From: Cedecea neteri | Lineage (GTDB): Bacteria > Pseudomonadota > Gammaproteobacteria > Enterobacterales > Enterobacteriaceae | Direction: 5' to 3' | DNA: 64,000 bases | Assembly (NCBI RefSeq): GCF_000758305.1 | Contig: NZ_CP009458.1 | Coordinates: 3,844,001 to 3,908,000, forward strand | Part shown: one piece after another, positions 15,901 to 24,983 of the stretch | Numbering within the stretch: position 1 is the first letter of the stretch | Layout of the letters: each line of letters begins with the position of its first letter | Notes under the pieces: generated by a model | The model's database searches: none | The model's input: the letters and a program-made list of their open reading frames with translations, nothing else | What the model was told of the DNA's origin: nothing | Translations under genes and position numbers: made by a program

Positions 15901-18900
15901 ACCTCACCGTTGACAGGTGTGAGATTGCCACCATTCGCCTTCGAATCCGCCAGACCCGTCGCGTTGCCCGCTAAATCGATACCGGACCCGCCCTGCTGAC
16001 TGAGATTTATATCGGTGATCTTACCGCCGGCCTGCCCATAGTCCGCGCCATTCTGTGGCCGGTTATCCACGGCGGCTAATCCGCCGTTTCCGGTTGGGTT
16101 TTCGATACTGCCAATCCCGCGGCCAGGCAAATTGATCGTTGCCTGCGGTGCGGCCACGGTATTACTGGTGCCCGTTTTTAGATCGGTGGCCTGCGCACCG
16201 CCAGTGACGCCTGGGCCACCGGCTAAATTAAGCCCCGGCGCGCTGCGGCCTGGGGTATACCCTGGCGTATTCGCTGAGACAGACGTATTGCTGATGTTGT
16301 TGCTAAAGTTGGCGACGACTGCGCCACCGGCCTGAATGACTGAGCGGAAGGTCTGTCCCGTATCACGTCTAACATGTTCTGGAGCACCATTAAGATAATA
16401 TGTTACCCAACGATCCCTTGACGCCCTTTTATTATAAATTTCATTTATAGTCTGTGGCGTAGCCACAATATTCGCTAAACGACCACTATATTTATAAACA
16501 TGATACTCATCGTCTGCATAACCAAAATACGACTGGTTATTCATTGTCGAACCTGTAAGATTTATTACATTCCCGGCAAGTAAATTACTGGCTCTATTTT
16601 CAAGATTATTTGCATAAATATTTAGATTTCTATTTGAAGAAATACGCGACGCATCACCACTGGCCACAACATTAACGATTGTGGACCCTGTAAGTACTCT
16701 TTTTGTCGCTCCTGCGTTAGTAGGTGCAACAGTTGATGTGACACTTCCTCCCTGTGTCGAACCGTGAAACTCTTGATAAAATCCCCAATTCCCATCACCC
16801 AGTTCAACAACTTTTACATTTAAAGACGTTAAGTCATTTGAAACATTATTAGCTGGCAGGTAACTACGAGATTCTGAAATACCGTCCCGCTCATTCAATA
16901 AATGCCCGGTGCGAATAGAAATATCGCCATTCTGCGTCTCAATATTTCCTGAGGTATTCACCACTTCCGCGTTGGCGTTGCCCGCCGCATCACGCTGCAT
17001 CCACAGGCTGTTGCCAGCCAGAATATCGCCGCGGTAGTTGCGAATGCTGTTGGCAAACAGGCTCATGTTATTGCCCGCATACAGCAGCGCGCTGTTGAGC
17101 AGCGTGCCGCCCGCGCTGGCAATTAAATCACCGGCGGTGCCGACGAAGCCCGCGTTGTTGATACCGTTCTGGCTGGTCAGGCGCAGCGTCCCGCCTGCCT
17201 GCACGCTGCCCGCGCCGTTCAGATTAAGCTGCCCGGCACTGAGGTGGCTTTCGCCGTAGCCCGCACGCACCTGCCCGTTATTATTCAACGTGCCTGCGGC
17301 AGAGAGCTGCACGCCCTGGCCCTGCATCAGGCCATTGACGTTAATATCCCCCTGGCTACTGACCGCCAGCGTATTGCCAGCCGCCAGCGTGGTCAGCTGG
17401 TTGTAGCTGCCCTGGCTGTTAAGCGACAGGTTGCCCAGCGCCGCCACCTGCCCCTGCAGGCTGGTATTCCCGGCGTTGATCCCCATATTACCCTGGCTAA
17501 GCAGCCGCGCCCCGGCAGAGCTGTTAACCTGGCTGGCCGTGATGCCCAGGTTCTGCGTGGCATACACGGTGCCGTTGTTATCCAGTTGTCCTGGATTAAC
17601 GGTTAAATTGCCCCCCTGCAGCATGCCGTTATTCAGGATATAACTGCCGCCGATCGTCCCCTGCTGCTGCGCCAGCACCGTCCCGCTGTTGCTCAGCGAG
17701 CCAGCATTCAGCCAAAGCCCATAGCCCTGAACCCAACCGCCATTGCTAAACCCTGGCGCATTAAGCGTCAGCGTGCCGCCGCTCAGGAGCTGGCCCTGGT
17801 TGTTGCCGCGCTCACGCAAATCGATGCGGGTATTGCCGTTCCCCTGAACGGTACCGGTGTTGCTTAGCTGCTGCGCCCCAAGATCCAGGCTGCCCTGGCT
17901 TAACAGCACCGCGTTTTGTCCGTTATCCAGGCTGCCGCTCAGCGTGCCGGTGAGGGCAGAGTTCGCTTCTATACGCCCCTGGTTGTTCAGTGCGGCGGCG
18001 TTGAGCGTGACCGCGTTGCCCTGAACGTGGCCCAGGTTGGTGATGATATTAGCCCCGACGGTCAGCAGGCCATTGGTCAGCAGCCTGGCGCCACTTTGTA
18101 CGTCCAGGTTACCGCCCAGCGAGATGCCCAGACCGTCAACGCCACTGATGCTGCCGCTGTTATTGAGCGCGTTACCGCTGAGCGCGAGATTTTTAGCCTG
18201 GATCTGCCCCTGGTTTGTTATCCCCGGAGCCGTGACGGTGGCCGCGTTATTGGCCGTGATGGCACCGGTATTCGTCAGGCCGGACGCCAGCGCCAGATCG
18301 AGGTTGCCGGTACTTTGCAGCGTGCCGCTATTTTGCAGTTGCTGCGCGTTCAGCTTCAGGTACTGCGCCTGCCACAGGCCGCCGTTGATGACGTTCTGCC
18401 CGGACACCAGCATTGCGCCCTGGGTTTGCATGGCGCCGCCCAGCCGGTTGTTGATGTCCTGCTGAGGCTGCAGGGTCAGCGACTTCAGGCCAATGACCGA
18501 ACCCGCGTTGTCTATTGCCGTGTTGTTGGCCGTGAGGTTGCTGCCCTGAATATTGCCGCGGTTCAGCAGCGCGCCGCCGCTGAGCGTTAAATCCCCTTCG
18601 CTCAACACTGCGCCGGTGTTGTTTAACGTTCCGGCGGTTATCTGGCTCACGCCCTGGCTGAGCAAACGCCCGCCGTTGGTCAGTTGGTTATCAACCTGAG
18701 CCGTCAGCCCGTTGAGGCCGAGCGCGCTGCCGCTATTGCCCCAGTCAGTCGCCTTCACGCCCAGGCTCTGCCCCTGCATAATCCCGGCGTTGCTAATCTT
18801 TTGGCCGTTCAGCGCCAGTTGCCCGCCCGCGAGCATTTTGCCGCCGGACAGGTTGTTCAGCGCGGCAGCGTTAACCGTCAGGTCTTGCCCCTGCAGCGTG

Positions 18901-21900
18901 CCATGGTTGTCCACGGTATCGGCATTGACCGTCATTCCCTGCTGCGCCAGCAGGGTTCCCTGATTGGCGAGCGTCGACAGGTTAAGCGCCAGCGCCCCGC
19001 CGGTCAGTATTCTCCCGTCGTTCTGGTTGGAGACCGTCAGCGTGGATGGCATGCCCGAGGCCAGGGTCAGCGCCGTATTACCCTGCAGCAGGCCCGCGTT
19101 GTTCAGGGTATTCGTCGTTATCTGAACGGCGTCACCTGCCAGCGTGCCCTGATTGTTAAGGCTGGCTGTTTGCAGAGTCAGGCCTCTCTCTGCCAGAAGT
19201 TTGGCCGCATTGCGATTGAGGATGCTGTCGGTAAAGTTCAGCGCCAGGCTACCGCCCTGCAGCATGCCCTGGTTATCCAGGCTCGCGCCGGAAAGCGTGA
19301 GCGCCTCTTTGACGGAGATCAAACCCAGGTTGACCATCTGCGGAATGGTCAGGCTCAGCGGGCTGCCGCTCACGATCTGCCCGCCTGCCAGGTTATTGAA
19401 CTGCGGAGTATTCAGCGCCAGGGCATTGTCGCCCTGGAGCACGCCCTGGTTATCAATGCGGTTGCTGCTAAGGTCAAGCTTGTCGGCGGCAATCACGCCG
19501 CTGTTCGCCAGGGTTTCGCTCTGGCTGTGGAGCGTGTCTGCTGCCAGTAGTTTGCCGCCGTTTTGGTTATTTAACTGCCAGGCGATATCCAGCGTTAAAT
19601 TACCCGCCGAAAGCGTCCCCTGGTTGCTCAGGCTGCCTGCGGTGAAGGTCAGATTGTCCCGGGCCTGAACGGTGCCGGTGTTGTTTACGTCGTTAGCGGC
19701 AATGTCGAGCTGGCCGCCGCTGAACAGCTTCCCGCCGCTCAGGTTATTCAGAACACGAACCGTCTGAGGCGGAGCTGCGGCAAAACTTCTCAGCAGTATC
19801 ATCTGAGGGCGACTGGCCCCGGAGAGCGACAGACTATGATTGCCCTGCACCAGCCCGCTATTATTGAAAATGTTGACCGCCAGGCGCGCGTTATCCGCTG
19901 CCACCGCGCCGCCATTGCTCAGCGACTCCCCACTGAAATCAAGCGTGCCGGCTGCCAGCAGTTTCCCTGTCGCCTGGTTGGTAAGTCCGTTTTGCAGGGC
20001 AAGGGTGAGCGCGTCACCCTGGACGATGCCACTGTTGTCGAAGTTTGTGCCGATAATATTCAGCGCCTGCTTCGCCAACAGCGTGCCGCTGTTTGTCACG
20101 GCGGCAGTATGGAGATCTAACCCGTTGTTGCCCTGCAGCGTTCCCCGGTTGTTAAGCGCATCGGCCTGAATACCGACCGTTGTTGCGGCCAGCACGCCAT
20201 TATTATCCAGCTGGCCGGTGGCAAGTTGCAGCTCGCCCTGACTCAGCATCTGCCCGTCGTTAGTGACCGATTTATTGGTGTTAATCGACAGCCTGTCTTT
20301 ACCGGACAGCGAGCCGGTATTGTACAGATCGCCGCCCTGCAGCGTCAGGGTTTGCCCCTGCAGCAGTCCGGTGTTGTTCCACTGGTTGCCGCGAAGATCA
20401 AGCCAGCCCCCGGTCAGCACTTTGCCTGCCGCGCCGTTGCCAAAATGCGTGGCGTTGAGCTTCAGGCTGCTTCCGCCCTGCAGCAGGCCATCATTTTGCC
20501 CTTGCAAAGTCGTTAACGTGACGTTGTCACCGATAATTTGCCCGGCGTTAGCCCAGTCGCCAGTGGTCATTGCCATCTGGTTGCCCGCCAGCAGTGAGGC
20601 CCCCGCCTGATTGTTTAACTTCCCGCTCAGGTTCAAATCCAGGTTCTGGGCGTCGATGGCCCCGAGGTTATCTAAATTTCTCCCGTCGAGCTGAAGATGT
20701 TTGCCGGCAGAAATCGTGCCCGCGTTGTTGAGTTCGGGCAGCGTCAGGGTGACGTCATCCCCGCCCGCCACCGTGGCACCTTTGTCGTTTTGCAGCGACG
20801 TGGCCGTTAGATTAAGTTTTCCGTCGGCCTGAATCAGGCCGCTGTTGCTTGCCTGGGCTTGTCCGGCATCAATGTCCAGGGCAGAAGCGGCGATAATGCC
20901 GGTATTGCGGAGCGGCCCGGTCTTCAGGCCGAGATAATTCTGGCTAATCAGCCGACCGCCGTTGTTGAACGCCCCGCCGAATAAAATATTCAGCGCTTCG
21001 CGGCCAAGGATCTGCCCCGTGTTTTCACCGCCATTTTGCCCGCCGGTGAGCGTGATATTTCTGCCCTGCAGCCGACCGGCGTTATCCAGACGCGCAGCCG
21101 TCACGTCGATATTGCCGTCACTTAACAGCTGGCCTGCGCCACCGTTAGTCAGCGTCCTGCCCCCGGCGCTAATGCTGTTGTTACCCTGGAGCAATCCGGT
21201 ATTAGTCAGGTCGCCAACCGCCAGGGTGGTATTGTTGGCGATCAGTTTCCCGGCGTTGCTGCCTTTTGCCGCCGTCACCGAGAGCGTGTTGTCGGCGAGG
21301 AGCACGCCGCCAGCCTGATTATCCAGCCCTTGCGTCAGCCCCAGCTTCACGTCGCTGGCTTCAATGTTGCCGCTGTTGGTGAGATTCACCCCGTCGACCA
21401 TCAGCCCTTGTTCGACGGAAATCAGCCCGGCATTGTTCAGCTCAGGAATAGACAGCGACAGTCCGCTGCCGCTGATGATTTTCCCCTGCGCGAGGTTATT
21501 CAGCACCGTGGCGCCAAGACGCAGCGATTTTTCGCCCTGCAACAGGCCGCTGTTGACGTTACGCTGGCTTTCAACGCTGAGGTCAGCCGCCGCCAGCGAG
21601 CCCCGGTTATCGAGGCTGTTACTGGTCAGCGCGAGCTTGTCCTTACCGAGGATTTTACCGGTGTTAACAAGGTTATCTGTCGCGGTCAGGTTGAGGATGG
21701 ACAAGCCAAGCAGCTTGCCGCTGTTGGTCATCTGGCTGGTTTTTAGCGTTGCGCTGTCGGCCTGAATATCTCCTGCATTGGTCATCTGGCGAGCGGCAAG
21801 CGTCAGTGCTTTTTCGGCCAATACGGTGCCGCCTTCGGCGTTATTGAACGTATCGCTTGTGGCGTTGAGCGCGGAATCCCCTTGCAGCAAGCCCGTGTTA

Positions 21901-24900
21901 GAGACGTTTTGTGCGTCCAGCACGGCGTTGTCCGCAATTAACTGGCCCGCGTTATCTAATTCAGATGAGGAAAGCTGCAGATTGCGTTTTGCCACCAGCA
22001 CGGCACCGGCAAAGTTATTGACTTTGTCACGCAGTTTCAGTTGAAGATCCTGCGCCTCAATACGGCCCCGGTTATCGAGCGTCAGCCCTTCGAGGGTCAC
22101 AGCCTGGTTGGCGGAAATCACCCCCGCGTTCACCAGGGCCTGGACGGTGACGTTCATGCCGCCGCCGCTTTGCAGCCAGCCGGCATTGGTCACGCTCCCG
22201 GCGTTGAGATCAAACTGGCCGCCCGAGATGACACCCTCACCGTCCGGCTGACCGACAATGATTTTTCCTTGCGGGTCGTTATTCAGTTCCCCGCTGACGC
22301 TGGCCGTTAAGCTCTCGCTTCCGCTGGTCAGCCCGCTGTTATTCCATCGCCCCGCGCCGATCGCGAGATTTTTTCCCTGCAGGCTCCCGGCGTTATTGAC
22401 GTTGTCAGCCGTGATCGAGAGCGCCTCTTTCGCCAACAGTGCACCACTGGCCTGGTTGTCTAACTGCCGGCCCGCATTCAGTGTCATGGCCTGCGATTCA
22501 ATATTGCCGCTGTTAGCCAGCATCAGGCTCTCAATGGCCAGCCCCTGCTGAACGGAAATCAGTCCTGCATTGGTGAGCTGAGGGATGCTGAGCGCCAGGC
22601 CGCTGCCGCTGATGATTTTGCCGCCGCTTCGGTTAGTCAGCTCCGCGGCGGTTAACGTCAGGCTCTGGCCGCCCTGAAGCAGCCCGCCGTTGTCCAAAGA
22701 GGTTGTTTTCAGGTTGAGGGAGGCAGCGCCCAACTGCCCGGTGTTTTTTAGCTGCGCCGCCGTGGCATTCAGGTTTTTCTCTGCCAGCAGGCTGCCGGTG
22801 TTGGTCAGGGCGGTCTGCGCAGTCAGATCAAGCGTGGAAGCCGCGACCTGCCCATCGTTGTTAAAGCTATCGGAGGTACTGTTCAGATCCTTGCGGGCGG
22901 TGATTTTCCCACTGACCTGGTTGTCGATATTCCCCGCGATCGCCAGTGTCAAAACATCGCTGTCCAGCGAACCCCGGTTGGTAAGATTCTGGGCATTAAT
23001 CTCTAAATTCTTCTGTGCCAGCAGAGCGCCACCGGCCTGTTGTACAATGCTGTCTGCGGTGAGCGACATCCCGCCGTCAGCCTGAATATTTCCGCTAGTG
23101 TCGAGCTGTTTAACTCCAAGCGTAACGGTATTACCTTTGGTGCTTCCGCTGTGCGTCAGCGACCCGGTGTTAACCGTGAGCGCCCCTTTTGCGGCCTGCG
23201 TGCCGCCAAGCGTGACGCTATTATTCGCCTGCAGCAGCAGATTGCCTTCAGATTGCAATTGCCCACCAGCTAAGGTTTCAAATCGCTCGCCCTTGAATAT
23301 CAGATCTTTTTGCGAGGTGATTTGCCCGGCGCTTTGCAGCTGCTGAGTCAGCAACTCAAGGTTGCCCCCGCTTGCCAGCGCGCTTCCCTGCAAGCCGTTA
23401 AACCGATTGCTGCTTAACGTCACATCCTGCTTGCCGTTAACCGTCCCCGCATTGCTGAAACTGTCAGCCTGAAGCGCAAGATTGCCGCCACTCAGCAGTT
23501 GACCATTTCGGCCCACAGTAAAGGCGTTGCGGTTGGTCCATGCCTGGTCGGTGCCGCTGCTCAACATGCCGTCTATCCACGCATCGCCGGTCGTGGCCGT
23601 GAGCCCTGCCCCGGCCAGCATCTGGCCGTTGTGGGTGAACGAGCCGAGATCGAGCTGGATATTGCGCTGCGCCTGCAGGTTACCGCTGTTGTTAAAGCTG
23701 CCTGCCCTGGCGTTAAGGTTCCCGTTGGCCGCAATTTGGCCGCTGTTGATTAACTGGTCTGCGGATACAGCTACGTCACGCCCTGCCGTCAGCTTACCGG
23801 CATTGTCCATACGTGTCGCCGCGCTGGCCCGAATCGCGCCACCTGCATTGGCTTCGCTGGCGGCATCCGTGCTTACCGCCCTGGCATTGAGAGTGATGTC
23901 ATTGCCTGCGGCGAGCTGGCCGTTGTTCAGCGCCAGTTTTCCGCTGCCGTTCAGCGTTATGTCCCGGTCGCTGGCTAACTTACCGTTGGCGACGGTGATG
24001 TCAGAACGGCTATTAACCTGCGTTGCGCCTCCGCTTTTATGCTCGCCGCTCAGTACTACGTTATCCGCCTGAGCCGTTAGATTGCCGCTCGCAAGGCTAT
24101 TATTCACCACCAGCTTGCCGCTGGCATCCAGGGTGATGTCGCCCTGGCGCGCATTCAGGTTCCCCAGGTTAACGCCCACGCCTTTGTCGCTGGACACAAG
24201 GTGAATACGGTTGGCATACATACCGCCCAGCGCGCCGGTATCCACGGCCACCACGGGCGCAGCCCCTTCTCCGGCTATCGGCGTGACTGCACCAGTGGAT
24301 GAAACGCGGTTGGCGCCCACGGTCACCTTAAGATCTTTGGCGTGAATACCGGCGTTGACTTCCGTCGCCCGGGCAATGATCGACAGCGCATCGCTTTTGC
24401 TGGCGTCCAGGCCCTGGCCTTCTACCGTGATGGTGCCCTTGCTGACATCCAGCGCCAGCAGGTTGCCTGCCGCATCAAACTGGGGTTTGCCCGTGGTTAG
24501 CGTGGCATTGGGGGTGTTGATAAATCCGCAGCCGTTACAGGTGATGCCGTAGGGGTTCGCGACCATCACGTTGGCCGCCTTGCCCGCCACTTCGGTATAG
24601 CCCTGCAGCTGTGAGCGATTGCCGCCGACGACTTCATTGATGATGCCGGTCGCTTCCTGACCGGCCCGGAGGTTAGGGTTGTTCTGAATAAGCCCCCCGA
24701 GCTGAGTTTGCGTCAGCTGCCCGGTGGCATTGTTCAGAATCAGCCCCTCTTTTCCGACGTTATAGTCCTGGAACTGGTTATGGGAGATCCCCGCCTGGTT
24801 GGGCGTAGCAATGTTAACGACCGGGACGCCGTTTCCGGCCTGATCCATCTGCGTACCCGGCGTGACCGGGTTGATAGTCGCCGCCACCGCCGGAAACACC

Positions 24901-24974
24901 GGCTGCCCGGCGATCAGGCAGATGATAAGGTAACTTAACAGGCGCTTCGCTAATCCAACGGGGTGCTTATCCAT
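9918..24974 (-). CDS. cdiA: CdiA: giant two-partner-secreted CDI toxin effector, 5018 residues
   Basis: CdiA is exported by CdiB, forms a surface filament, binds a receptor on neighbouring bacteria and delivers its C-terminal toxin. Visible order: signal peptide (residues 1-32, LSYLIICLIAGQPVFPAVAA); TPS secretion domain with NPYGITCNGCGFIN near 140; FHA-1 repeats to about 2700; a non-repetitive, AT-richer receptor-binding region at about 2700-3280; FHA-2 repeats to about 4100; a pretoxin region with DLSRDT near 4490; VENN at 4710-4713; then a 305-residue CT. The first half of the CT is probably the entry domain (ITALMKSETWSAVAGTVVQA). The second is the toxin, with ATDADVMTYFKQLTG, VVPGKGNLYSVKI and a closing GGRRVEVKFK. 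I do not recognise the toxin activity. The VENN segment matches the orphan blocks at 2332 and 4894. It starts ten bases after cdiB and ends in the cdiI start. Confidence 0.95.
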   Translation of the reverse strand: MDKHPVGLAKRLLSYLIICLIAGQPVFPAVAATINPVTPGTQMDQAGNGVPVVNIATPNQAGISHNQFQDYNVGKEGLILNNATGQLTQTQLGGLIQNNPNLRAGQEATGIINEVVGGNRSQLQGYTEVAGKAANVMVANPYGITCNGCGFINTPNATLTTGKPQFDAAGNLLALDVSKGTITVEGQGLDASKSDALSIIARATEVNAGIHAKDLKVTVGANRVSSTGAVTPIAGEGAAPVVAVDTGALGGMYANRIHLVSSDKGVGVNLGNLNARQGDITLDASGKLVVNNSLASGNLTAQADNVVLSGEHKSGGATQVNSRSDITVANGKLASDRDITLNGSGKLALNNGQLAAGNDITLNARAVSTDAASEANAGGAIRASAATRMDNAGKLTAGRDVAVSADQLINSGQIAANGNLNARAGSFNNSGNLQAQRNIQLDLGSFTHNGQMLAGAGLTATTGDAWIDGMLSSGTDQAWTNRNAFTVGRNGQLLSGGNLALQADSFSNAGTVNGKQDVTLSSNRFNGLQGSALASGGNLELLTQQLQSAGQITSQKDLIFKGERFETLAGGQLQSEGNLLLQANNSVTLGGTQAAKGALTVNTGSLTHSGSTKGNTVTLGVKQLDTSGNIQADGGMSLTADSIVQQAGGALLAQKNLEINAQNLTNRGSLDSDVLTLAIAGNIDNQVSGKITARKDLNSTSDSFNNDGQVAASTLDLTAQTALTNTGSLLAEKNLNATAAQLKNTGQLGAASLNLKTTSLDNGGLLQGGQSLTLTAAELTNRSGGKIISGSGLALSIPQLTNAGLISVQQGLAIESLMLANSGNIESQAMTLNAGRQLDNQASGALLAKEALSITADNVNNAGSLQGKNLAIGAGRWNNSGLTSGSESLTASVSGELNNDPQGKIIVGQPDGEGVISGGQFDLNAGSVTNAGWLQSGGGMNVTVQALVNAGVISANQAVTLEGLTLDNRGRIEAQDLQLKLRDKVNNFAGAVLVAKRNLQLSSSELDNAGQLIADNAVLDAQNVSNTGLLQGDSALNATSDTFNNAEGGTVLAEKALTLAARQMTNAGDIQADSATLKTSQMTNSGKLLGLSILNLTATDNLVNTGKILGKDKLALTSNSLDNRGSLAAADLSVESQRNVNSGLLQGEKSLRLGATVLNNLAQGKIISGSGLSLSIPELNNAGLISVEQGLMVDGVNLTNSGNIEASDVKLGLTQGLDNQAGGVLLADNTLSVTAAKGSNAGKLIANNTTLAVGDLTNTGLLQGNNSISAGGRTLTNGGAGQLLSDGNIDVTAARLDNAGRLQGRNITLTGGQNGGENTGQILGREALNILFGGAFNNGGRLISQNYLGLKTGPLRNTGIIAASALDIDAGQAQASNSGLIQADGKLNLTATSLQNDKGATVAGGDDVTLTLPELNNAGTISAGKHLQLDGRNLDNLGAIDAQNLDLNLSGKLNNQAGASLLAGNQMAMTTGDWANAGQIIGDNVTLTTLQGQNDGLLQGGSSLKLNATHFGNGAAGKVLTGGWLDLRGNQWNNTGLLQGQTLTLQGGDLYNTGSLSGKDRLSINTNKSVTNDGQMLSQGELQLATGQLDNNGVLAATTVGIQADALNNRGTLQGNNGLDLHTAAVTNSGTLLAKQALNIIGTNFDNSGIVQGDALTLALQNGLTNQATGKLLAAGTLDFSGESLSNGGAVAADNARLAVNIFNNSGLVQGNHSLSLSGASRPQMILLRSFAAAPPQTVRVLNNLSGGKLFSGGQLDIAANDVNNTGTVQARDNLTFTAGSLSNQGTLSAGNLTLDIAWQLNNQNGGKLLAADTLHSQSETLANSGVIAADKLDLSSNRIDNQGVLQGDNALALNTPQFNNLAGGQIVSGSPLSLTIPQMVNLGLISVKEALTLSGASLDNQGMLQGGSLALNFTDSILNRNAAKLLAERGLTLQTASLNNQGTLAGDAVQITTNTLNNAGLLQGNTALTLASGMPSTLTVSNQNDGRILTGGALALNLSTLANQGTLLAQQGMTVNADTVDNHGTLQGQDLTVNAAALNNLSGGKMLAGGQLALNGQKISNAGIMQGQSLGVKATDWGNSGSALGLNGLTAQVDNQLTNGGRLLSQGVSQITAGTLNNTGAVLSEGDLTLSGGALLNRGNIQGSNLTANNTAIDNAGSVIGLKSLTLQPQQDINNRLGGAMQTQGAMLVSGQNVINGGLWQAQYLKLNAQQLQNSGTLQSTGNLDLALASGLTNTGAITANNAATVTAPGITNQGQIQAKNLALSGNALNNSGSISGVDGLGISLGGNLDVQSGARLLTNGLLTVGANIITNLGHVQGNAVTLNAAALNNQGRIEANSALTGTLSGSLDNGQNAVLLSQGSLDLGAQQLSNTGTVQGNGNTRIDLRERGNNQGQLLSGGTLTLNAPGFSNGGWVQGYGLWLNAGSLSNSGTVLAQQQGTIGGSYILNNGMLQGGNLTVNPGQLDNNGTVYATQNLGITASQVNSSAGARLLSQGNMGINAGNTSLQGQVAALGNLSLNSQGSYNQLTTLAAGNTLAVSSQGDINVNGLMQGQGVQLSAAGTLNNNGQVRAGYGESHLSAGQLNLNGAGSVQAGGTLRLTSQNGINNAGFVGTAGDLIASAGGTLLNSALLYAGNNMSLFANSIRNYRGDILAGNSLWMQRDAAGNANAEVVNTSGNIETQNGDISIRTGHLLNERDGISESRSYLPANNVSNDLTSLNVKVVELGDGNWGFYQEFHGSTQGGSVTSTVAPTNAGATKRVLTGSTIVNVVASGDASRISSNRNLNIYANNLENRASNLLAGNVINLTGSTMNNQSYFGYADDEYHVYKYSGRLANIVATPQTINEIYNKRASRDRWVTYYLNGAPEHVRRDTGQTFRSVIQAGGAVVANFSNNISNTSVSANTPGYTPGRSAPGLNLAGGPGVTGGAQATDLKTGTSNTVAAPQATINLPGRGIGSIENPTGNGGLAAVDNRPQNGADYGQAGGKITDINLSQQGGSGIDLAGNATGLADSKANGGNLTPVNGEVVELTKQQSGESSRQKNDEIATAAAQVIAQSSGGKTPPPPGYDYRPIELTDISAITSKLTASGSPIKLSDYPLPAGNNGYFVVNKDPKSPYLIVTNPKLDSLGKLDNSLFNDIYKLAGMAGPNAPQETRATYTDTNKFLGSDYFLARLNLRPEYDYRFLGDAAFDTRYVSNQILNQTGNRYVNGVGSDLEQMQYLIDHAAQARDKLSLKLGVSLSADQVAALDSSILWWENAVIDGQNVLVPKLYISPKDVAVNNGSVIAGNQTILNAGNITNDGSTLQGKTLLSASSQNTISNINGGAINSGGSLQLSALGDINNIGSTIAGQKVSLESVGGSIINQTLTHQWDTGGKASGRNNPVLAFSNTEVGPLASITATDSLSLIAGKDILNTGANLSAGGDMLLKALDNISLTGNQLVERKQVGNYFEQNSTYKGSSITSGGTLNLQAGRDIAVKASNLLAQENVGLQAGRDVNLAAAESTHSDKYTAKKKVDINESVRQQGTEIASGGNTTIIAGRDVNTQAAQVTAHGDIGVGAGRDINLATATDSDYHYDEETKTKKGFLSSKTTHTINETSSTREAGTLLSGDNVTLKAGNDLLVKGSAVTADGDIALKAGNNVTVEAAEDQSSSYSMKSVKKSGVFGGGGLGITIGSQSAKTERNGAEVKQSDARSVIGTTGGNVVIDAGKQVTLSAVDMVAGRSADDTARKTGHIDITGSDIAIIPGKDTVQETVKQSQKSQGIGISLSNPIVDSVLNLRDIVKARGDGISQFKALAAEGAASVADFSLGTSLPISYGRSSSHSESQFNAEYLTGSHLQAAGNVQLNAKGNAGQGDILINGSRVGAGEAIIAEAKHDITVNASTDRERLSQHSESKSWSVTSAMPTIGSAIRTVNGGASHGSNVLPFGMERSSANGDRETQAQTGSQLSGREIYLNSHEGRIDISGSSLAAINDLLLSADKGDISVTAGNHTVRDEQHGSQTKVGNLGGDGYSGTVGWSKGSQSSLLESQQQSTLRSQLASQNGNVALQAGQDISLSGADISAGKTLLLNGENVRIDVSKDDRHTQSESSSTQYGVKGSTSGVIVSAVQAAEKSARSVQDGKDPRLTAIYAAQAGLNMASQTIQNDMNAPLVKVSVSVTAGSSKQQQEATSQHQQGSTLHAGESVILKARQDIEGAGVDIRGKTVVLDAGRDITLTAAQNTQSQNSSSSGSQFNAGVGFTLGKSQDGVTIEAGYSANNSHANGNSLSNKNSTVHADELLSVNSGRDTALTGAVLSGDKVIANIGRDLTIASVQDTAKYDSRSTSSGANVSVCVPPICAGNTVQGSASFSAEKLRNNYQSVLEQSGIHAGQSGFDITVGNHTQLDGAVIASDATADKNRLDTGTLGWSELRNKSDWSGNSVNVSVSGGATQDLNTGQWSPVSQGMPTTGYGQSKGKEQGTTSSAIADGSIVIRDPAGQKQDVTDLSRDTVNANHSVKDGFDADKVRDRLEIQRETIALGTQAADVYKSAMMKEADEKNAALKEELRKQHPLVTDTALDGVVKSDPRYIDADKEYGPGSDFWRATSAVTGVMAGVLGGNIQGGMAAGAAPYMAKLVKDVSQGNEAARIALHGIVSAGLASAQGGNPLAAAAGGMSSAVMGDGLAMAFYGKKAEELEGKERDFISNLATAIGAVAGGSVGGDTFSAASGANAARVEVENNSLSGDKTRESVKKSAKVWKDLVRDKLGEGPLSAMVNSVINAAADTGDTALATTDYGADAAMALTACAVRDNYCDKALSDLSGKNQAVADYITALMKSETWSAVAGTVVQAWNGNQAAVEATGGVLASILVPGKKLPDSIVVAGKLSAEKEALEKIAQNSKNSTDLSVKPLGTVLEQQAVKKIDNLASQFNNPAIHPKDFQLNINGKTMVTDPELSLGAPVFKGATDADVMTYFKQLTGSENMPSVKVVPGKGNLYSVKITEGPSAGSTVTLRDFSTSAQQTGAKWTIDLMTPSINGGRRVEVKFK

Positions 24975-24983
24975 TTTTTTACC

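Noticed and set aside
10367..24072. Many plus-strand open frames of 60-290 codons opposite cdiA (for example 14628-15281, 17916-18590, 18684-19550)
   Set aside because: They lie antisense to the regular FHA repeats, lack ribosome sites and familiar domains, and arise from the GC-rich repetitive coding strand.
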